From: an uncultured Acidobacteriota bacterium
GTDB lineage: Bacteria > Acidobacteriota > Polarisedimenticolia > Polarisedimenticolales > JAIQFR01
Length of the DNA stretch: 47,591 nucleotides
Assembly: GCA_937864465.1 (NCBI GenBank)
Contig: CALMJU010000019.1
Span: 1-47,591 of the forward strand
Direction of reading: 5' to 3'
A program made the position numbers and the translations under genes. Below, piece after piece: positions 8,135 through 17,397 of the stretch (position 1 is its first letter; every line of letters starts with the position of its first letter). The notes beneath the pieces are model-generated. The model saw only the letters and a program-made list of their open reading frames with translations. It did not search any database and was not told where the DNA came from.

Positions 8135-8893
8135 ATGCTTGGAATCGAGCTGCCGGTGGGGATCCTCGTCGCGCTGGTCGTGCTGATCATCATCGTCGCG
8201 AACGCGATCAAGATCTTGCCGGAGTACGAGCGGGGCGTCGTGTTCCGTCTCGGGCGGCTCCGGCAGATGGATTACGGACCCGGCCTCTTCCTCCTGATCC
8301 CGGTGGTCGACCGGATGATCCGGGTGTCGCTTCGCACGGTGGTCCACGACGTCCCCCCGCAGGACATCATCACCCGCGACAACGTGTCCGTGAAGGTGAA
8401 CGCGGTGGTCTACTTCCGCGTGATGAACCCGCGCAAGGCGATCGTCGAGGTCGAGAACTACCACTACGCGACCAGCCAGCTCTCCCAGACGACGCTTCGG
8501 TCGGTGCTGGGCCAGGTCGAGCTGGACGAGCTGCTCGCCGAGAGGGAGAAGCTCAACCAGCAGTTGCAGGCCATCCTCGACAAGCACACGGATCCCTGGG
8601 GAATCAAGGTCTCGGCGGTCGAGGTCAAGCACGTCGACCTGCCGGTGGAGATGCAGCGCGCGATGGCCCGGCAGGCGGAGGCCGAGCGGGAGAAGAGGGC
8701 GAAGGTCATCCACGCCGAGGGGGAGTTCCAGGCGGCGGCGCAGCTCGCGAACGCGGCGGAGGCGATCGGCAAGCATCCGATCACGCTCCAGCTCCGGTAC
8801 CTGCAGACCTTGACCGAGATCGCGTCCGAGAAGAACTCGACGATCGTCTTCCCGCTTCCGATCGACATGCTCAAGGGCTTCTTGCCGAAGTAA
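8135..8893 (+). CDS. Slipin / stomatin-like SPFH domain protein
   Basis: Slipins are membrane-anchored SPFH-domain proteins that form oligomeric scaffolds and are cleaved by, or work with, NfeD. The 252-residue product has an amino-terminal membrane segment (about residues 5-25), then the stomatin region [16 protein letters not shown] and [16 protein letters not shown]. After these come [23 protein letters not shown]-type strands, and [24 protein letters not shown] in the middle. A helical tail follows ([25 protein letters not shown]). Length and order are typical of bacterial slipin. It starts 1 nt after the nfeD stop and is clearly in the same operon. Confidence 0.95.
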   Translation: MLGIELPVGILVALVVLIIIVANAIKILPEYERGVVFRLGRLRQMDYGPGLFLLIPVVDRMIRVSLRTVVHDVPPQDIITRDNVSVKVNAVVYFRVMNPRKAIVEVENYHYATSQLSQTTLRSVLGQVELDELLAEREKLNQQLQAILDKHTDPWGIKVSAVEVKHVDLPVEMQRAMARQAEAEREKRAKVIHAEGEFQAAAQLANAAEAIGKHPITLQLRYLQTLTEIASEKNSTIVFPLPIDMLKGFLPK

Positions 8894-8908
8894 GGCGTCG
8901 GGGGCCGC

Positions 8909-9949
8909 GTGGACGGGGCCGAGCGCGACCGGGAGTGCCAGCCGGGAGCAGGAGAGCGCCCGGGGCCGGCCTCTTCGCGGGTGCTCGCGGGAGCGCTCGA
9001 CGTGGCGGCGGACCTGGACTTCGACGGCCAGGCTCGCACGCTCGCGAGACTCGCGGCCCGGTGGACCGACGCGGACGCCGCGTTCGTGCTCGGGCCCGAG
9101 GAGGACCCGCAGGTTCTGGTGCCGGTCGCGTCCGAGCAGCGGCGCGGGGAGTGGGATCTCTCGGGGGCCCGGCTGTCCCTGGCCGACGTCCGGGCGTGGG
9201 CGGAGGGGGAGCCGCCCGCGAGTCTCGGATCGAGCTTCGGCGGCACGCTCCCCGCCGCGAGCCATCCCGTGGCTCTGCGGGGAAAGGGGGCGGATCCGAT
9301 CGCGATGCTCGTTCTGTTGGGGGTCCGGGCCCCCGGCGCCGTGACGGAGGTGTCGGATCTCGCGGAGGCGTGCCGGCGATTCTTCGAGAACGCGTGCCAC
9401 GTCCGCGCGATCCGCGAGCTCGTGATCCAGGACGATACGGTCCAGTGTTACAACCGGCGCTACTTCGAGGAGTTCCTCACGGAGGAGCTGGCCCGCGCGA
9501 GCCGGTTCCACGCCCCGCTGTCGCTCATCTTCTTCGACATGGACGGGCTCAAGCAGGTCAACAGCCTCCTGGGCCACGCGATGGGGAGCCGCTGCCTGTA
9601 CGAGGTCTCGGTTCGCGTGCGGGGCAAGGTGCGGAAGTTCGATCGCCTGTTCCGGTTCGGCGGAGACGAGTTCTGCATCGTGCTCCCGGAGACGGAGTGG
9701 CACGGCGCGCTGGAGGTCGCCGAGCGGGTCCGGGTCGCGATCGCCGGCAAGCTCTTCCTGGCGGCGGAGCTCGGGGAGAAGGGGGGAGTCAAGATGACCG
9801 CCTCCTTCGGGATCGCGTCGTTCCCGCTGCACGCCCGCGCCAAGGGGGAGCTCCTCGAGCGGGCGGACTGGGCGATGCAGCGCGTCAAGAACGGGCTCAA
9901 GAACGCCATCGCCGTGGCCGAGATCGCGGGTGAGGAGCATGGGAGCTGA
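8909..9949 (+). CDS. GGDEF domain diguanylate cyclase
   Basis: The product makes cyclic di-GMP from two GTP. The last 170 residues of this 346-residue protein are a GGDEF domain. They contain DTVQCYNRRYFEEFLTEEL (the N-R-Y entry motif), LIFFDMDGLKQVNSLLGH and RFGGDEFCIVLPE, with the GGDEF signature intact at about residues 251-255. An RxxD inhibitory site (R242-D245) sits five residues upstream, so product feedback is likely. The first 175 residues show no membrane segment; they may be a degenerate GAF-like sensor, but I could not assign them. The start is a GTG 15 nt after the slipin stop, and the end overlaps the next gene by 11 nt. Confidence 0.93.
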   Translation: MDGAERDRECQPGAGERPGPASSRVLAGALDVAADLDFDGQARTLARLAARWTDADAAFVLGPEEDPQVLVPVASEQRRGEWDLSGARLSLADVRAWAEGEPPASLGSSFGGTLPAASHPVALRGKGADPIAMLVLLGVRAPGAVTEVSDLAEACRRFFENACHVRAIRELVIQDDTVQCYNRRYFEEFLTEELARASRFHAPLSLIFFDMDGLKQVNSLLGHAMGSRCLYEVSVRVRGKVRKFDRLFRFGGDEFCIVLPETEWHGALEVAERVRVAIAGKLFLAAELGEKGGVKMTASFGIASFPLHARAKGELLERADWAMQRVKNGLKNAIAVAEIAGEEHGS

Positions 9950-10496
9950 TCCGGGCGACGAAGGCCGCGTCCGGGAGATCCGCCTCGAGGGGTGGGGGAT
10001 CGGGGCGTCGGCGATCGTCGTCGCCGTCCTCCTCGTCGTCGCCTTCTGGAGCGGACGGGTCTACGAGCGGGCGACGGTCCCCGAGCCCGGTCCGGAGGCC
10101 CCCGATCCGCTGGGCAACGTGTCGCCGGCGGCCGGGGAATCCGCGGACGACCTGACGTTCTTCGACACGCTCGCGGGGGGCGGCAAGGCGGCGGAGCCCG
10201 GGCGGGAGGTGCGTGCGTCCCGCGAGACCCCGCCGTGCGCGGCCCCGGCGGCGCCCGCCGACGGGCCGTTCCTGGTCCAGGTCTTCGCGGGCCGGGACCG
10301 GCGAGCCGCCGAGGAACTGGTGGAGGCGCTTCGGGGGCAAGGCTATCCGGTCCGCGTGGAAGGGGAGAAGGAAGGGCGCGGGACGCTGCTCCGGGTCCGG
10401 GTCGGCGGCTACGCGACGCGAGCCGAGGCCCAGGAGGTCGCGGAGCGGCTCGCGACGGAAGGGCACGCCGGGGCGTGGGTGACCCGCCGCGACTGA
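9939..10496 (+). CDS. SPOR domain membrane protein
   Basis: SPOR domains bind denuded peptidoglycan strands, typically at the division site. The 185-residue product has a single membrane helix at about residues 19-38 (GWGIGASAIVVAVLLVVAFW), a linker rich in Pro and acidic residues, and a carboxy-terminal SPOR domain from about residue 108. That domain reads GPFLVQVFAGRDRRAAEELV, then RVEGEKEGRGTLLRVRVGGYATRAEAQEVAERL. Such bitopic layout is like FtsN or DedD, but there is no basis for naming it so. An earlier in-frame GTG at 9930 is possible; the ATG at 9939 was chosen. It overlaps the GGDEF gene and is followed at once by a GC-rich hairpin. Confidence 0.88.
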   Translation: MGADPGDEGRVREIRLEGWGIGASAIVVAVLLVVAFWSGRVYERATVPEPGPEAPDPLGNVSPAAGESADDLTFFDTLAGGGKAAEPGREVRASRETPPCAAPAAPADGPFLVQVFAGRDRRAAEELVEALRGQGYPVRVEGEKEGRGTLLRVRVGGYATRAEAQEVAERLATEGHAGAWVTRRD

Positions 10497-10498
10497 AA

Positions 10499-10526
10499 CC
10501 GCCGCGCCCGCGCGGGCCCGCGGCGG
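10499..10526 (+). terminator. GC-rich hairpin after the nfeD-slipin-GGDEF-SPOR operon
   Basis: CCGCCGCG and CGCGGCGG form a perfect 8-bp stem, and the 12 nt between can pair further (CCCG/CGGG). It starts 3 nt after the SPOR gene stop. There is no T-run after it, so it may be a hairpin-only terminator or a stabilising 3' end. Confidence 0.5.
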
Positions 10527-10544
10527 CGGCGCCCTCCCGGCGGC

Positions 10545-10553
10545 TGGTATCAT
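10545..10553 (+). promoter_or_regulatory. Possible -10 element for the prfB-dnaK operon
   Basis: TGG-TATCAT looks like an extended -10 element about 65 nt before the prfB GTG and downstream of a hairpin that separates the two operons. No convincing -35 box was found, and no CIRCE element is present here. Confidence 0.3.
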
Positions 10554-10617
10554 GGGGCTCGTCGCCCTTGCGCCGCGGTGGGCGGGCCCTACATTCCGTA
10601 CGACGGAGGAGCGCATC

Positions 10618-11770
10618 GTGAGGAACCCGGATCTACAGGACCAGGCCGATCGGGTCGCGGGGTTCGCGGAGAAGGTCGAGGCCCTCCGGAGGTTCCTTTG
10701 ATGTCGACGGGAGACAGGCCGAGCTGGGCGAGATCGAGCGTCAGCTGACCCTCCCGGACGTGTGGGGGGACGCCGCGCGCGCCCGCGATCTCCAGCAGAG
10801 GCGCTCCCGGCTTCAGGGGGGGATCGACACGGCGATGGCTCTCGGACGGCTTCTCGACGACGCCCGGACCCTGCTCGAGCTCGGCCGAGAGGGGGAGGAC
10901 GTGACTGCCGATCTGGGCGCCGCGGTGGAGGCGCTCGGGAAGCGGGTCGAGGAGGTGGAGCTGGCGACGCTGCTGACGGGGGAGCACGACGGCGCCGACG
11001 CCCTCCTGGAGATCCATCCCGGAGCGGGCGGAACCGAGTCCCAGGATTGGGCCGAGATGCTTCTCAGGATGTACCTGCGATGGGCCGAGCGCCGGGGGTT
11101 CGCCGTCGAGACGCTCGACTACCAGTCCGGGGACGAGGCCGGGATCAAGAGCGTGACGCTCGGGGTCCGCGGGGCGAATGCGTACGGGTATCTCCGCACG
11201 GAGCGGGGGGTCCACCGGCTGGTCCGGATCTCCCCGTTCGACGCGCAGTCGCGCCGCCACACGTCGTTCGCGTCGGTGGACGTGATCCCCGAGGTCGGAG
11301 GCGACGTCGAGGTCGCGATCGACGAGAAGGACCTCCGGATCGACACGTACCGGTCGTCGGGAGCCGGCGGCCAGCACGTGAACGTCACCGATTCGGCGGT
11401 GCGGATCACCCACCTGCCGAGCGGCATCGTCGTGACCTGCCAGAACGAGCGCTCGCAGCACAGGAACCGAGACGTCGCGATGCAGATCCTTCGCGCCAAG
11501 CTCCTGGATCGGGCGCGAAAGGAAGCGGAAGAGAGGATGGCCCAGGAGGTCGGCGAGAAGAAGAAGATCGAGTGGGGGAGCCAGATCCGGTCGTACGTCC
11601 TCGCGCCATACCGCCTCGTGAAGGATCACCGGAGCGGCCACGAGGTCGGGGACGCCGACCGGGTGCTCGACGGGGATCTGGACGGTTTCATCCGCGCGGC
11701 GCTGGCGGCCGCTCGGGGGGAGAAGGCCGCGGGGTCCGCCGGAACGGTGCGGGCGGGGGCGGAACGGTGA
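10618..11770 (+). CDS. prfB: Peptide chain release factor 2, expressed by programmed +1 frameshift
   Basis: RF2 ends translation at UGA and UAA. The gene begins at a GTG (GGAGG 8 nt upstream) and runs 27 codons to an in-frame TGA at 10699-10701. Slipping +1 on CTT opens the second frame from GAT at 10700 to the TGA at 11768. The slip site has all known parts: an internal Shine-Dalgarno CGGAGG, 3 nt, then CTT-TGA, as in E. coli prfB. The joined protein has 383 residues, with the UGA-reading SPF motif at 205-207 and the catalytic GGQ at 250-252 (SGAGGQHVNVTDSAVRITH). A correct entry must join 10618-10698 and 10700-11770. Downstream, hrcA overlaps the stop (GTGA). Confidence 0.96.
10687..10702 (+). 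promoter_or_regulatory. RF2 programmed frameshift site
   Basis: The internal Shine-Dalgarno GGAGG, a 3-nt TTC spacer, then CTT TGA T. The ribosome slips from CTT to TTT when RF2 is scarce and bypasses the TGA. The base after TGA is T, whereas E. coli has C. This is the classical autoregulatory element of prfB. Confidence 0.93.
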
Positions 11771-12837
11771 GCAAGGAGCCGAGGGACCGCGCCGACGTCG
11801 AGCTCGATCCTCGCGAGACGGAGATCCTGAAGTCCGTCATCCAGGCCCACATCGTGTCGGGGGAGCCGATCGGTTCCCGAACGCTCTCGAGGAGCCGGGG
11901 GCTCGACCTGTCCCCGGCGACGATCCGGAACATCATGTCGGATCTCGAGGAAAAGGGGCTGCTCGCGCAGCCCCACACGTCCGCGGGGCGGATCCCGACC
12001 GACATCGCGTACCGCGTGTACGTGGATCGGCTGATGGGGCCGCCTCGCATGGCGGCGTCGCAGGCGCAGGCGATCGACGAGGCGCTCCTCCGGAGCCGGA
12101 GCGAGATCCCCGAGCTCCTCGGCGAGGCGAGCCGGCAGCTGTCGCGGTTCTCGAAGCACGTCGGGGTTGTCCTGGCCCCCGAGCTGCGGCGCATCGTCGT
12201 CGAGCACGTCGAGTTCGTCCGGCTCGAGGCGAAGCGCGTCGTCGCGATCCTGGTGGATCGCGCCGGCATGGTGCACAACCGCATCCTCGAGATCGATGAT
12301 CCGCTCGACCAGGACGATCTGGACCGGATGGGCCGGCAGGTCTCGGAGCAATTCGGTGGCTTTACCCTTCCCCGGATGCGTGAGGCCCTGCTGACGAGGA
12401 TGTCCGAGGAGACGGCGCAGTGCGATCGGCTCGTGGCCGCCAGTCTCGAGCTGGGGCGCCTGGCGATCGAGCCCGGTCTCGGAGGCGACGTCTTCGTCGA
12501 GGGGGCGTCCAACCTCCTCGGCGCTCCGGAATTCGCGAGCGTGCGGCGCATGAGGGCGCTCTTCCGCACGCTCGAGGAGAAGAGCCGCCTCGTCGAGCTG
12601 CTGAGCCGCGTCCTCGATGGGGAGGGGGTGCAGGTCGTCATCGGGAGCGAGAACCCGGTGTCGGATCTCGCGGACTGCTCGGTGGTGGCGTCGACCTACG
12701 GCTCCGGCGACCGCATCATGGGGACGGTCGGCATCGTCGGGCCGACGAGAATGGAATACGCGAGGGCGATCGCGCTCGTCGATCACTTGGCGAAGGTGCT
12801 CACGCGCCTCCTCTCGGCCACGGGGCCGCGAGGGTAG
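11767..12837 (+). CDS. hrcA: Heat-inducible transcription repressor HrcA
   Basis: HrcA represses chaperone operons by binding CIRCE elements and is kept active by GroEL. The 356-residue product has the amino-terminal winged helix (ETEILKSVIQAHIVSGEPIG, then SPATIRNIMSDLEEKGLL and QPHTSAGRIPTDIAYRVYVD), which is highly diagnostic. The GAF-like and dimerisation domains follow (GGFTLPRMREALL, VQVVIGSENPVSDLADCSVV, GTVGIVGPTRMEYARAIALVDHLA). It starts with a GTG overlapping the prfB stop and lies 36 nt before grpE. No CIRCE inverted repeat could be found in front of prfB, hrcA, grpE or dnaK, so direct autoregulation is not visible here. Confidence 0.97.
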   Translation: MSKEPRDRADVELDPRETEILKSVIQAHIVSGEPIGSRTLSRSRGLDLSPATIRNIMSDLEEKGLLAQPHTSAGRIPTDIAYRVYVDRLMGPPRMAASQAQAIDEALLRSRSEIPELLGEASRQLSRFSKHVGVVLAPELRRIVVEHVEFVRLEAKRVVAILVDRAGMVHNRILEIDDPLDQDDLDRMGRQVSEQFGGFTLPRMREALLTRMSEETAQCDRLVAASLELGRLAIEPGLGGDVFVEGASNLLGAPEFASVRRMRALFRTLEEKSRLVELLSRVLDGEGVQVVIGSENPVSDLADCSVVASTYGSGDRIMGTVGIVGPTRMEYARAIALVDHLAKVLTRLLSATGPRG

Positions 12838-12873
12838 CATCCGGTCGGGCGGGGCGCCCGGGGAGAAGCACTC

Positions 12874-13527
12874 ATGAGCGAGGCGACGGACCGGAGGTCT
12901 CCCGACGGCCTCGAGCCGTCGGAAGACGTCGAGATCCTCGAGGTCGTCGGCATGGACGAGGACTCGCCGCCCGCGGCGGCCGGGGAGGAGGTGGAGATCG
13001 TCTTCGAGCCGGTGCCCGCGCCGCCCGCGATCCCCGCCGAAGAAGAGGAGACCGCGCGGGAGGTGGATGCCCTGAAGGAGCGCCTCCTGAGGCTCCGGGC
13101 GGACTTCGAGAACTTCAAGAAGCGGGCGAGCCGGGAGCAGCGGGAATCCGAGCAGCGCGCGGCGGGCCGCCTGATCGCCACCCTCCTCCCCGTCGTGGAC
13201 GACCTCGAGCGCGCGCTCGCCGCCGCCCGTTCCGAAGCGGGAGGCGAGGGGCTCCGCGCGGGCGTCGAGATGATCCATCGGCAGCTGCTCGAGGCCCTCT
13301 CGCGGGAGGGAGTTCGCCCGGTGGACGCGGTCGGCTGCCGCTTCGACCCGAACGTGCACGATGCGGTGGCGACCGACGACTCGGCGGCGCAGCCGCCGCA
13401 GACGGTCGTGGAGGAGCTGCGGCGAGGCTACTGGCTCCACGATCGTCTCCTCCGTCCGGCCCTGGTCACCGTCAGCGTCGCTCCGGGAGGCGCGCCGGAC
13501 GCCTCGCCGGCCGGCGAGGAGGGGTAG
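12874..13527 (+). CDS. grpE: Nucleotide exchange factor GrpE
   Basis: GrpE releases ADP from DnaK. The 217-residue product has a long acidic leader (about residues 1-65). The coiled-coil stalk follows (EVDALKERLLRLRADFENFKKRASREQ, with the hallmark DFENFKKR), then the four-helix region ATLLPVVDDLERAL. The beta-wing head has GVRPVDAVGCRFDPNVHDAV and LRRGYWLHDRLLRPALVTV. The leader is longer than in E. coli but within the family range. The stop codon directly abuts the dnaK ATG, so grpE and dnaK are co-expressed. The hexamer TAGCAT at 12835-12840, overlapping the hrcA stop, could be a weak internal -10 box. Confidence 0.97.
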   Translation: MSEATDRRSPDGLEPSEDVEILEVVGMDEDSPPAAAGEEVEIVFEPVPAPPAIPAEEEETAREVDALKERLLRLRADFENFKKRASREQRESEQRAAGRLIATLLPVVDDLERALAAARSEAGGEGLRAGVEMIHRQLLEALSREGVRPVDAVGCRFDPNVHDAVATDDSAAQPPQTVVEELRRGYWLHDRLLRPALVTVSVAPGGAPDASPAGEEG

Positions 13528-15390
13528 ATGGGGAAGGTCATCGGGATCGATCTCGGGACGACGAACTGTTGCGTGGCGGTGATGGAGGGGGGGAAGCCCC
13601 GGGTGATCACCAGCCGGGAGGGGAGCAGGACCACGCCGTCGGTGGTCGCCTTCACGGCGCGGGGCGAGCGGCTCATCGGGCAGATCGCGAAGCGCCAGGC
13701 CCTGACCAACCCCCAGAACACGATCTACGCGGTGAAGCGGCTCATCGGCCGGAAGTACGACTCGATCGAGGTCGCCCGGGCGAAACAGCTCGTTCCGTAC
13801 GAGATCGTTTCTTCGCCGAACGGCGACGCGTGGATCCGGGCGCGGGAGAAGGACTACTCCCCTCCGGAGCTTTCGGCGATGTTCCTGTCGAAGCTGCGCG
13901 AGATGGCGGAGGACTTCACGGGCAGCGAGGTGAGCGAGGCGATCATCACGGTCCCGGCGTACTTCGACGACTCGCAGCGGCAGGCCACGAAGGACGCGGG
14001 CCGGATCGCGGGCCTGAACGTCCTTCGCATCATCAACGAGCCGACGGCGGCCTCGCTCGCCTACGGGCTCGACGAGGGGACGACGCCGAAGCGGATCGCC
14101 GTGTTCGACCTCGGCGGGGGAACGTTCGACATCTCGATCCTCCAGCTCGGCGACGGCGTCTTCGAGGTCAAGGCGACGTCCGGGGACACGTTTCTCGGCG
14201 GGGAGGACTTCGACCAGCGGATCGTCGATTGGCTGCTCGACGTCGCGCGCAACGAGTCCGGCGTCGATCTGCGGGCGGACCGGCTTGCGCTCCAGCGCCT
14301 GAAGGAGGCCGCGGAGAAGGCCAAGTGCGAGCTCTCGCACGAGGAGTCGGCGGAGATCAACCTGCCGTTCATCAGCGCCGACGAGGGCGGGGCGCGCCAC
14401 CTTCGCGCGGTTCTGACGCGGGAGGCGCTCGAGGGTCTCGTCGAGGACCTGATCGAGAAGACGAGGAGGCCGAGCGAGGAGGCCCTTCGGATGGCGGGGC
14501 TCCGCAAGGAGGACATCGACGAGGTCCTCCTCGTGGGCGGACAGACCAGGATGCCCCGCGTGATCCAGGTCGTCCGCGAGATCTTCGGCCGGGAGCCGAA
14601 CCAGAAGATCAACCCGGACGAGGTGGTCGGGATCGGCGCGGCCATCCAGGCCGGGATCCTGAAGGGCGACGTCAAGGACATGGTGCTCCTCGACGTGACG
14701 CCGCTCTCGCTCGGGATCGAGACCCGCGGCGGGATGTTCACGAAGATCATCGAGCGGAATTCCACGATCCCGACGCGCAAGTCTCGGATCTTCACGACGG
14801 TGGCGGACAACCAGGCCAAGGTGGAGGTCCACGTGCTGCAGGGGGAGCGCGAGGTCGCCGCCCACAACAAGTCGCTCGGGCGCTTCGAACTCGTGGGGAT
14901 CCCTCCGGCGCCGAAGGGTGTCCCGCAGATCGAGGTGACGTTCGACATCGACTCGAACGGGATCGTGAACGTGCAGGCCCGGGACATCGCGACGAGCCGC
15001 GAGCAGAAGATCCTCGTGACGCCGTCGGGCGGCCTGACGGAGGAGGAGATCCAGGGGATCATCGAGGACGCCGGGAAGCACGCCGAGGAGGACCGCAGGC
15101 GGGCGGAGCTGGTCCGGGTGAAGGGGAGGCTCGAGGGGCTGGTGGACAGCAGCCAGAAGAGCTTCGCCGAGTTCGGCTCGATGCTGTCCCCGGAGCAGCA
15201 GTCGTCCGTGCGCAAGATCCTCGACACCGCCCGCAAGGCGCTGGCCGGGGGGAGCGTGGCGGAGTGCACGCAGGCGCTCGAGCGCATCGCGGAGGTGGGC
15301 CGCATCCTCTCCGAGGTGATCCTTTACGACCCGGGCTCGTTCGAGTCGGAGAAGGAGCGCGAGGGGGCCGATTCGGTCGAGGAGGCCTGA
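13528..15390 (+). CDS. dnaK: Molecular chaperone DnaK (Hsp70)
   Basis: DnaK is the ATP-driven Hsp70 chaperone. The 620-residue product has all three Hsp70 signatures: [17 protein letters not shown] at the start, [13 protein letters not shown] near residue 195 and [17 protein letters not shown] near residue 333. The linker and substrate domain follow ([30 protein letters not shown]), and a helical lid ends with an acidic tail. [15 protein letters not shown] is present. Length is slightly under E. coli DnaK (638). It follows grpE without a gap and precedes dnaJ by 21 nt. Confidence 0.98.
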   Translation: MGKVIGIDLGTTNCCVAVMEGGKPRVITSREGSRTTPSVVAFTARGERLIGQIAKRQALTNPQNTIYAVKRLIGRKYDSIEVARAKQLVPYEIVSSPNGDAWIRAREKDYSPPELSAMFLSKLREMAEDFTGSEVSEAIITVPAYFDDSQRQATKDAGRIAGLNVLRIINEPTAASLAYGLDEGTTPKRIAVFDLGGGTFDISILQLGDGVFEVKATSGDTFLGGEDFDQRIVDWLLDVARNESGVDLRADRLALQRLKEAAEKAKCELSHEESAEINLPFISADEGGARHLRAVLTREALEGLVEDLIEKTRRPSEEALRMAGLRKEDIDEVLLVGGQTRMPRVIQVVREIFGREPNQKINPDEVVGIGAAIQAGILKGDVKDMVLLDVTPLSLGIETRGGMFTKIIERNSTIPTRKSRIFTTVADNQAKVEVHVLQGEREVAAHNKSLGRFELVGIPPAPKGVPQIEVTFDIDSNGIVNVQARDIATSREQKILVTPSGGLTEEEIQGIIEDAGKHAEEDRRRAELVRVKGRLEGLVDSSQKSFAEFGSMLSPEQQSSVRKILDTARKALAGGSVAECTQALERIAEVGRILSEVILYDPGSFESEKEREGADSVEEA

Positions 15391-15411
15391 TGTGCCCGGG
15401 GAGGAGCTCCG

Positions 15412-16521
15412 GTGTCCGACCGTGACTACTACGAGATCCTGGGGGTCCCTCGAGAAGCGGACGGCCCCGCGATCAAGAAGGCGTACCGCCGCCTCGCGCT
15501 GAAGTACCACCCGGACAAGAACCCGGGCGACAAGCAGGCCGAGGAGCGCTTCAAGGAGGCGGCGGAGGCGTACGCCGTGCTGTCGGACCCCGAGAAGCGG
15601 TCCCGTTACGACCGCTTCGGGAGGTCCGGCCTCGGCGCGCAGGGGGGGTTCCAGGGGTTCGACCAGGAGATCTTCGGGGACTTCGCGGACATCCTCGGCG
15701 ACCTGTTCGGCTTCGGGGGGCTGTTCGGCGGAGGGCGCCGGCGCCCGGCGCGCCACCCGGGGGACGATCTCCGCTACGATCTCGAGCTCGAGTTCGAGGA
15801 GGCCGTGCGGGGGCTCGAGACGAAGATCCAGGTTCCCCGCACGGAGCGCTGCCCGGATTGCGGCGGGCGCGGATCGAAGAGCCCCGAGGGGATCCGCTCG
15901 TGCCAGCAGTGCGGCGGGCGCGGCCAGGTGGCCTTCCAGCAGGGGTTCTTCACGCTGACGCGGCCGTGCGGACGATGCCGAGGGGCGGGCCGCGTCATCG
16001 TCTCCCCGTGTCCCGCCTGCAGGGGAGAGGGGCGCGTGCGCCGGGAGCGGACGCTGACCGTCCGGATCCCGCCCGGCGTCGACGAGGGGATGCACCTCCG
16101 CTTGCAGGGGGAGGGGGAGGCCAGCCCCGACGAGGGGCCTCCCGGAGACCTGTACGTCGTCGTCCACGTGGCTCCCCACGAGTACTTCCGGAGGGACGGC
16201 TCGCACTTGCGCTGCGAGGTGCCGATCTCGTTCGCCCTTGCCGCTCTCGGGGGGCGGGTGCGGGTGCGCACGCTCGACGGCGGCGAGGAGATGGAGATCC
16301 CTCCCGGCACCCAGACGGGGACGACGCTGAAGCTCTCCGGGAAGGGCGTTCCGTCGGTCGGGGGCGGAGCCCGCGGGGACCAGTACGTCACGCTGACGGT
16401 GAGGACCCCGACGCGGCTTTCGGCCGAGCAGCGGGAGCTGCTGGAGAAGCTCGGGCGCCTCGAAGGGGAGGAGGCTGCCGACCGCGGGCTCTTCGACCGG
16501 GTGAAGGACATCTTCGGTTGA
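15412..16521 (+). CDS. dnaJ: Chaperone protein DnaJ (Hsp40)
   Basis: DnaJ delivers clients to DnaK and stimulates its ATPase. The 369-residue product has the J domain (residues 3-70) with HPD at 33-35, and a Gly/Phe-rich stretch ([11 protein letters not shown] to GGLFGGGRR). Four CxxCxGxG zinc motifs follow from about residue 147 ([32 protein letters not shown]), then the two carboxy-terminal beta domains ([40 protein letters not shown]). It is the full type I architecture. The start is a GTG with GGAGG about 6 nt upstream. Its stop overlaps the TTG start of prmA. Confidence 0.97.
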   Translation: MSDRDYYEILGVPREADGPAIKKAYRRLALKYHPDKNPGDKQAEERFKEAAEAYAVLSDPEKRSRYDRFGRSGLGAQGGFQGFDQEIFGDFADILGDLFGFGGLFGGGRRRPARHPGDDLRYDLELEFEEAVRGLETKIQVPRTERCPDCGGRGSKSPEGIRSCQQCGGRGQVAFQQGFFTLTRPCGRCRGAGRVIVSPCPACRGEGRVRRERTLTVRIPPGVDEGMHLRLQGEGEASPDEGPPGDLYVVVHVAPHEYFRRDGSHLRCEVPISFALAALGGRVRVRTLDGGEEMEIPPGTQTGTTLKLSGKGVPSVGGGARGDQYVTLTVRTPTRLSAEQRELLEKLGRLEGEEAADRGLFDRVKDIFG

Positions 16522-17393
16522 CGTCGCGGGAGCGGGCCCCCTGGATGGCGCTGGTCGTGGACGTTCCCGCGGCCGTCGAGGAAGAGTTGTCGGCCGAGAT
16601 CGGGTCGGATGCCCTCGGCGTCCTGGTCGAGAGGGGCGCGAAGGGGTGGAACGTCCTCGAGGTGTGCCTCCCCGGCGACGCCGACGTCGCGGCACGCGCG
16701 CGGGCGGCCGAGGCGTCGTTGGCCGCGCGGGGGCTCTCTCCCGGGGGGCGGGTCCGGATCCGGCCGATCGAGGATGGCCGGTGGGTCGAGCGCTACCGGG
16801 CCGCGCTCGTTCCGCTGCCGATCGGCGATCGCTTCGTCGTTCTCCCGTCCCCTCGATGCGAGGGGACCGGGGGGCGCGAGCCGTTGCGGATCGTGCCGGG
16901 CCGCGCCTTCGGCACCGGGGAGCACCCGACGACGAGATTGTGCGCGGCGGCGCTCGAGCGCGCCGTGCGGAGCGGGTCCCGCTGGCTCGATCTCGGCACC
17001 GGGAGCGGAATCCTCGCGGTCCTCGCCGCCCGTTGCGGCGCAGGGGCGGTCGTGGCGGTGGACGTGGATCCCGACGCCGTCGAGGCGGCTCGCGAGACGG
17101 TTCTCGCGAACGCGGTCGAGGACCGTGTGAGCGTCCGTCTCGGATCGGTGGAAGCGCTCGCGGGGGCCGACCTCGACGGGTGCGTAGCGAACGTGGCGGC
17201 CCCGTTCTTCCTCGCCCGGGCCGGGGAGATCGCATCGTGCCTTCGCGCGGGAGGGTCGCTCCTCTCGTCGGGCGTCCTGGCCGCCGAGGCGGCGTCCGTC
17301 GCGGCGGCGTTCGAGGACGCGGGGATCGAGACCGAGGAAACGAGAACGGAGGGGGAGTGGGCGATCCTCGTCTCCCGGCGCAGGGGGGCCTGA
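16518..17393 (+). CDS. prmA: Ribosomal protein L11 methyltransferase PrmA
   Basis: PrmA methylates ribosomal protein L11 with S-adenosylmethionine. The 291-residue product shows the PrmA-specific stretch [19 protein letters not shown]. The class I methyltransferase motifs follow: [15 protein letters not shown] (motif I) and [18 protein letters not shown] (motif II), with NVAAPFF in place of the usual NI-L or NP motif. The amino-terminal substrate-binding domain is poorly conserved, as is common. The TTG at 16518 overlaps the dnaJ stop and leaves PW at residues 8-9, aligning with the MPW start of E. coli PrmA. A later ATG at 16545 would cut that region. prmA next to dnaJ and rsmE is a common arrangement. 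Confidence 0.9.
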   Translation: MTSRERAPWMALVVDVPAAVEEELSAEIGSDALGVLVERGAKGWNVLEVCLPGDADVAARARAAEASLAARGLSPGGRVRIRPIEDGRWVERYRAALVPLPIGDRFVVLPSPRCEGTGGREPLRIVPGRAFGTGEHPTTRLCAAALERAVRSGSRWLDLGTGSGILAVLAARCGAGAVVAVDVDPDAVEAARETVLANAVEDRVSVRLGSVEALAGADLDGCVANVAAPFFLARAGEIASCLRAGGSLLSSGVLAAEAASVAAAFEDAGIETEETRTEGEWAILVSRRRGA

Positions 17394-17397
17394 GTCG

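Noticed and set aside
12865-12876. GAAGCACTC before grpE, like one half of CIRCE
   Set aside because: The matching GAGTGCTAA half is absent at 9 nt distance, and the CACTC overlaps the start codon region by chance.
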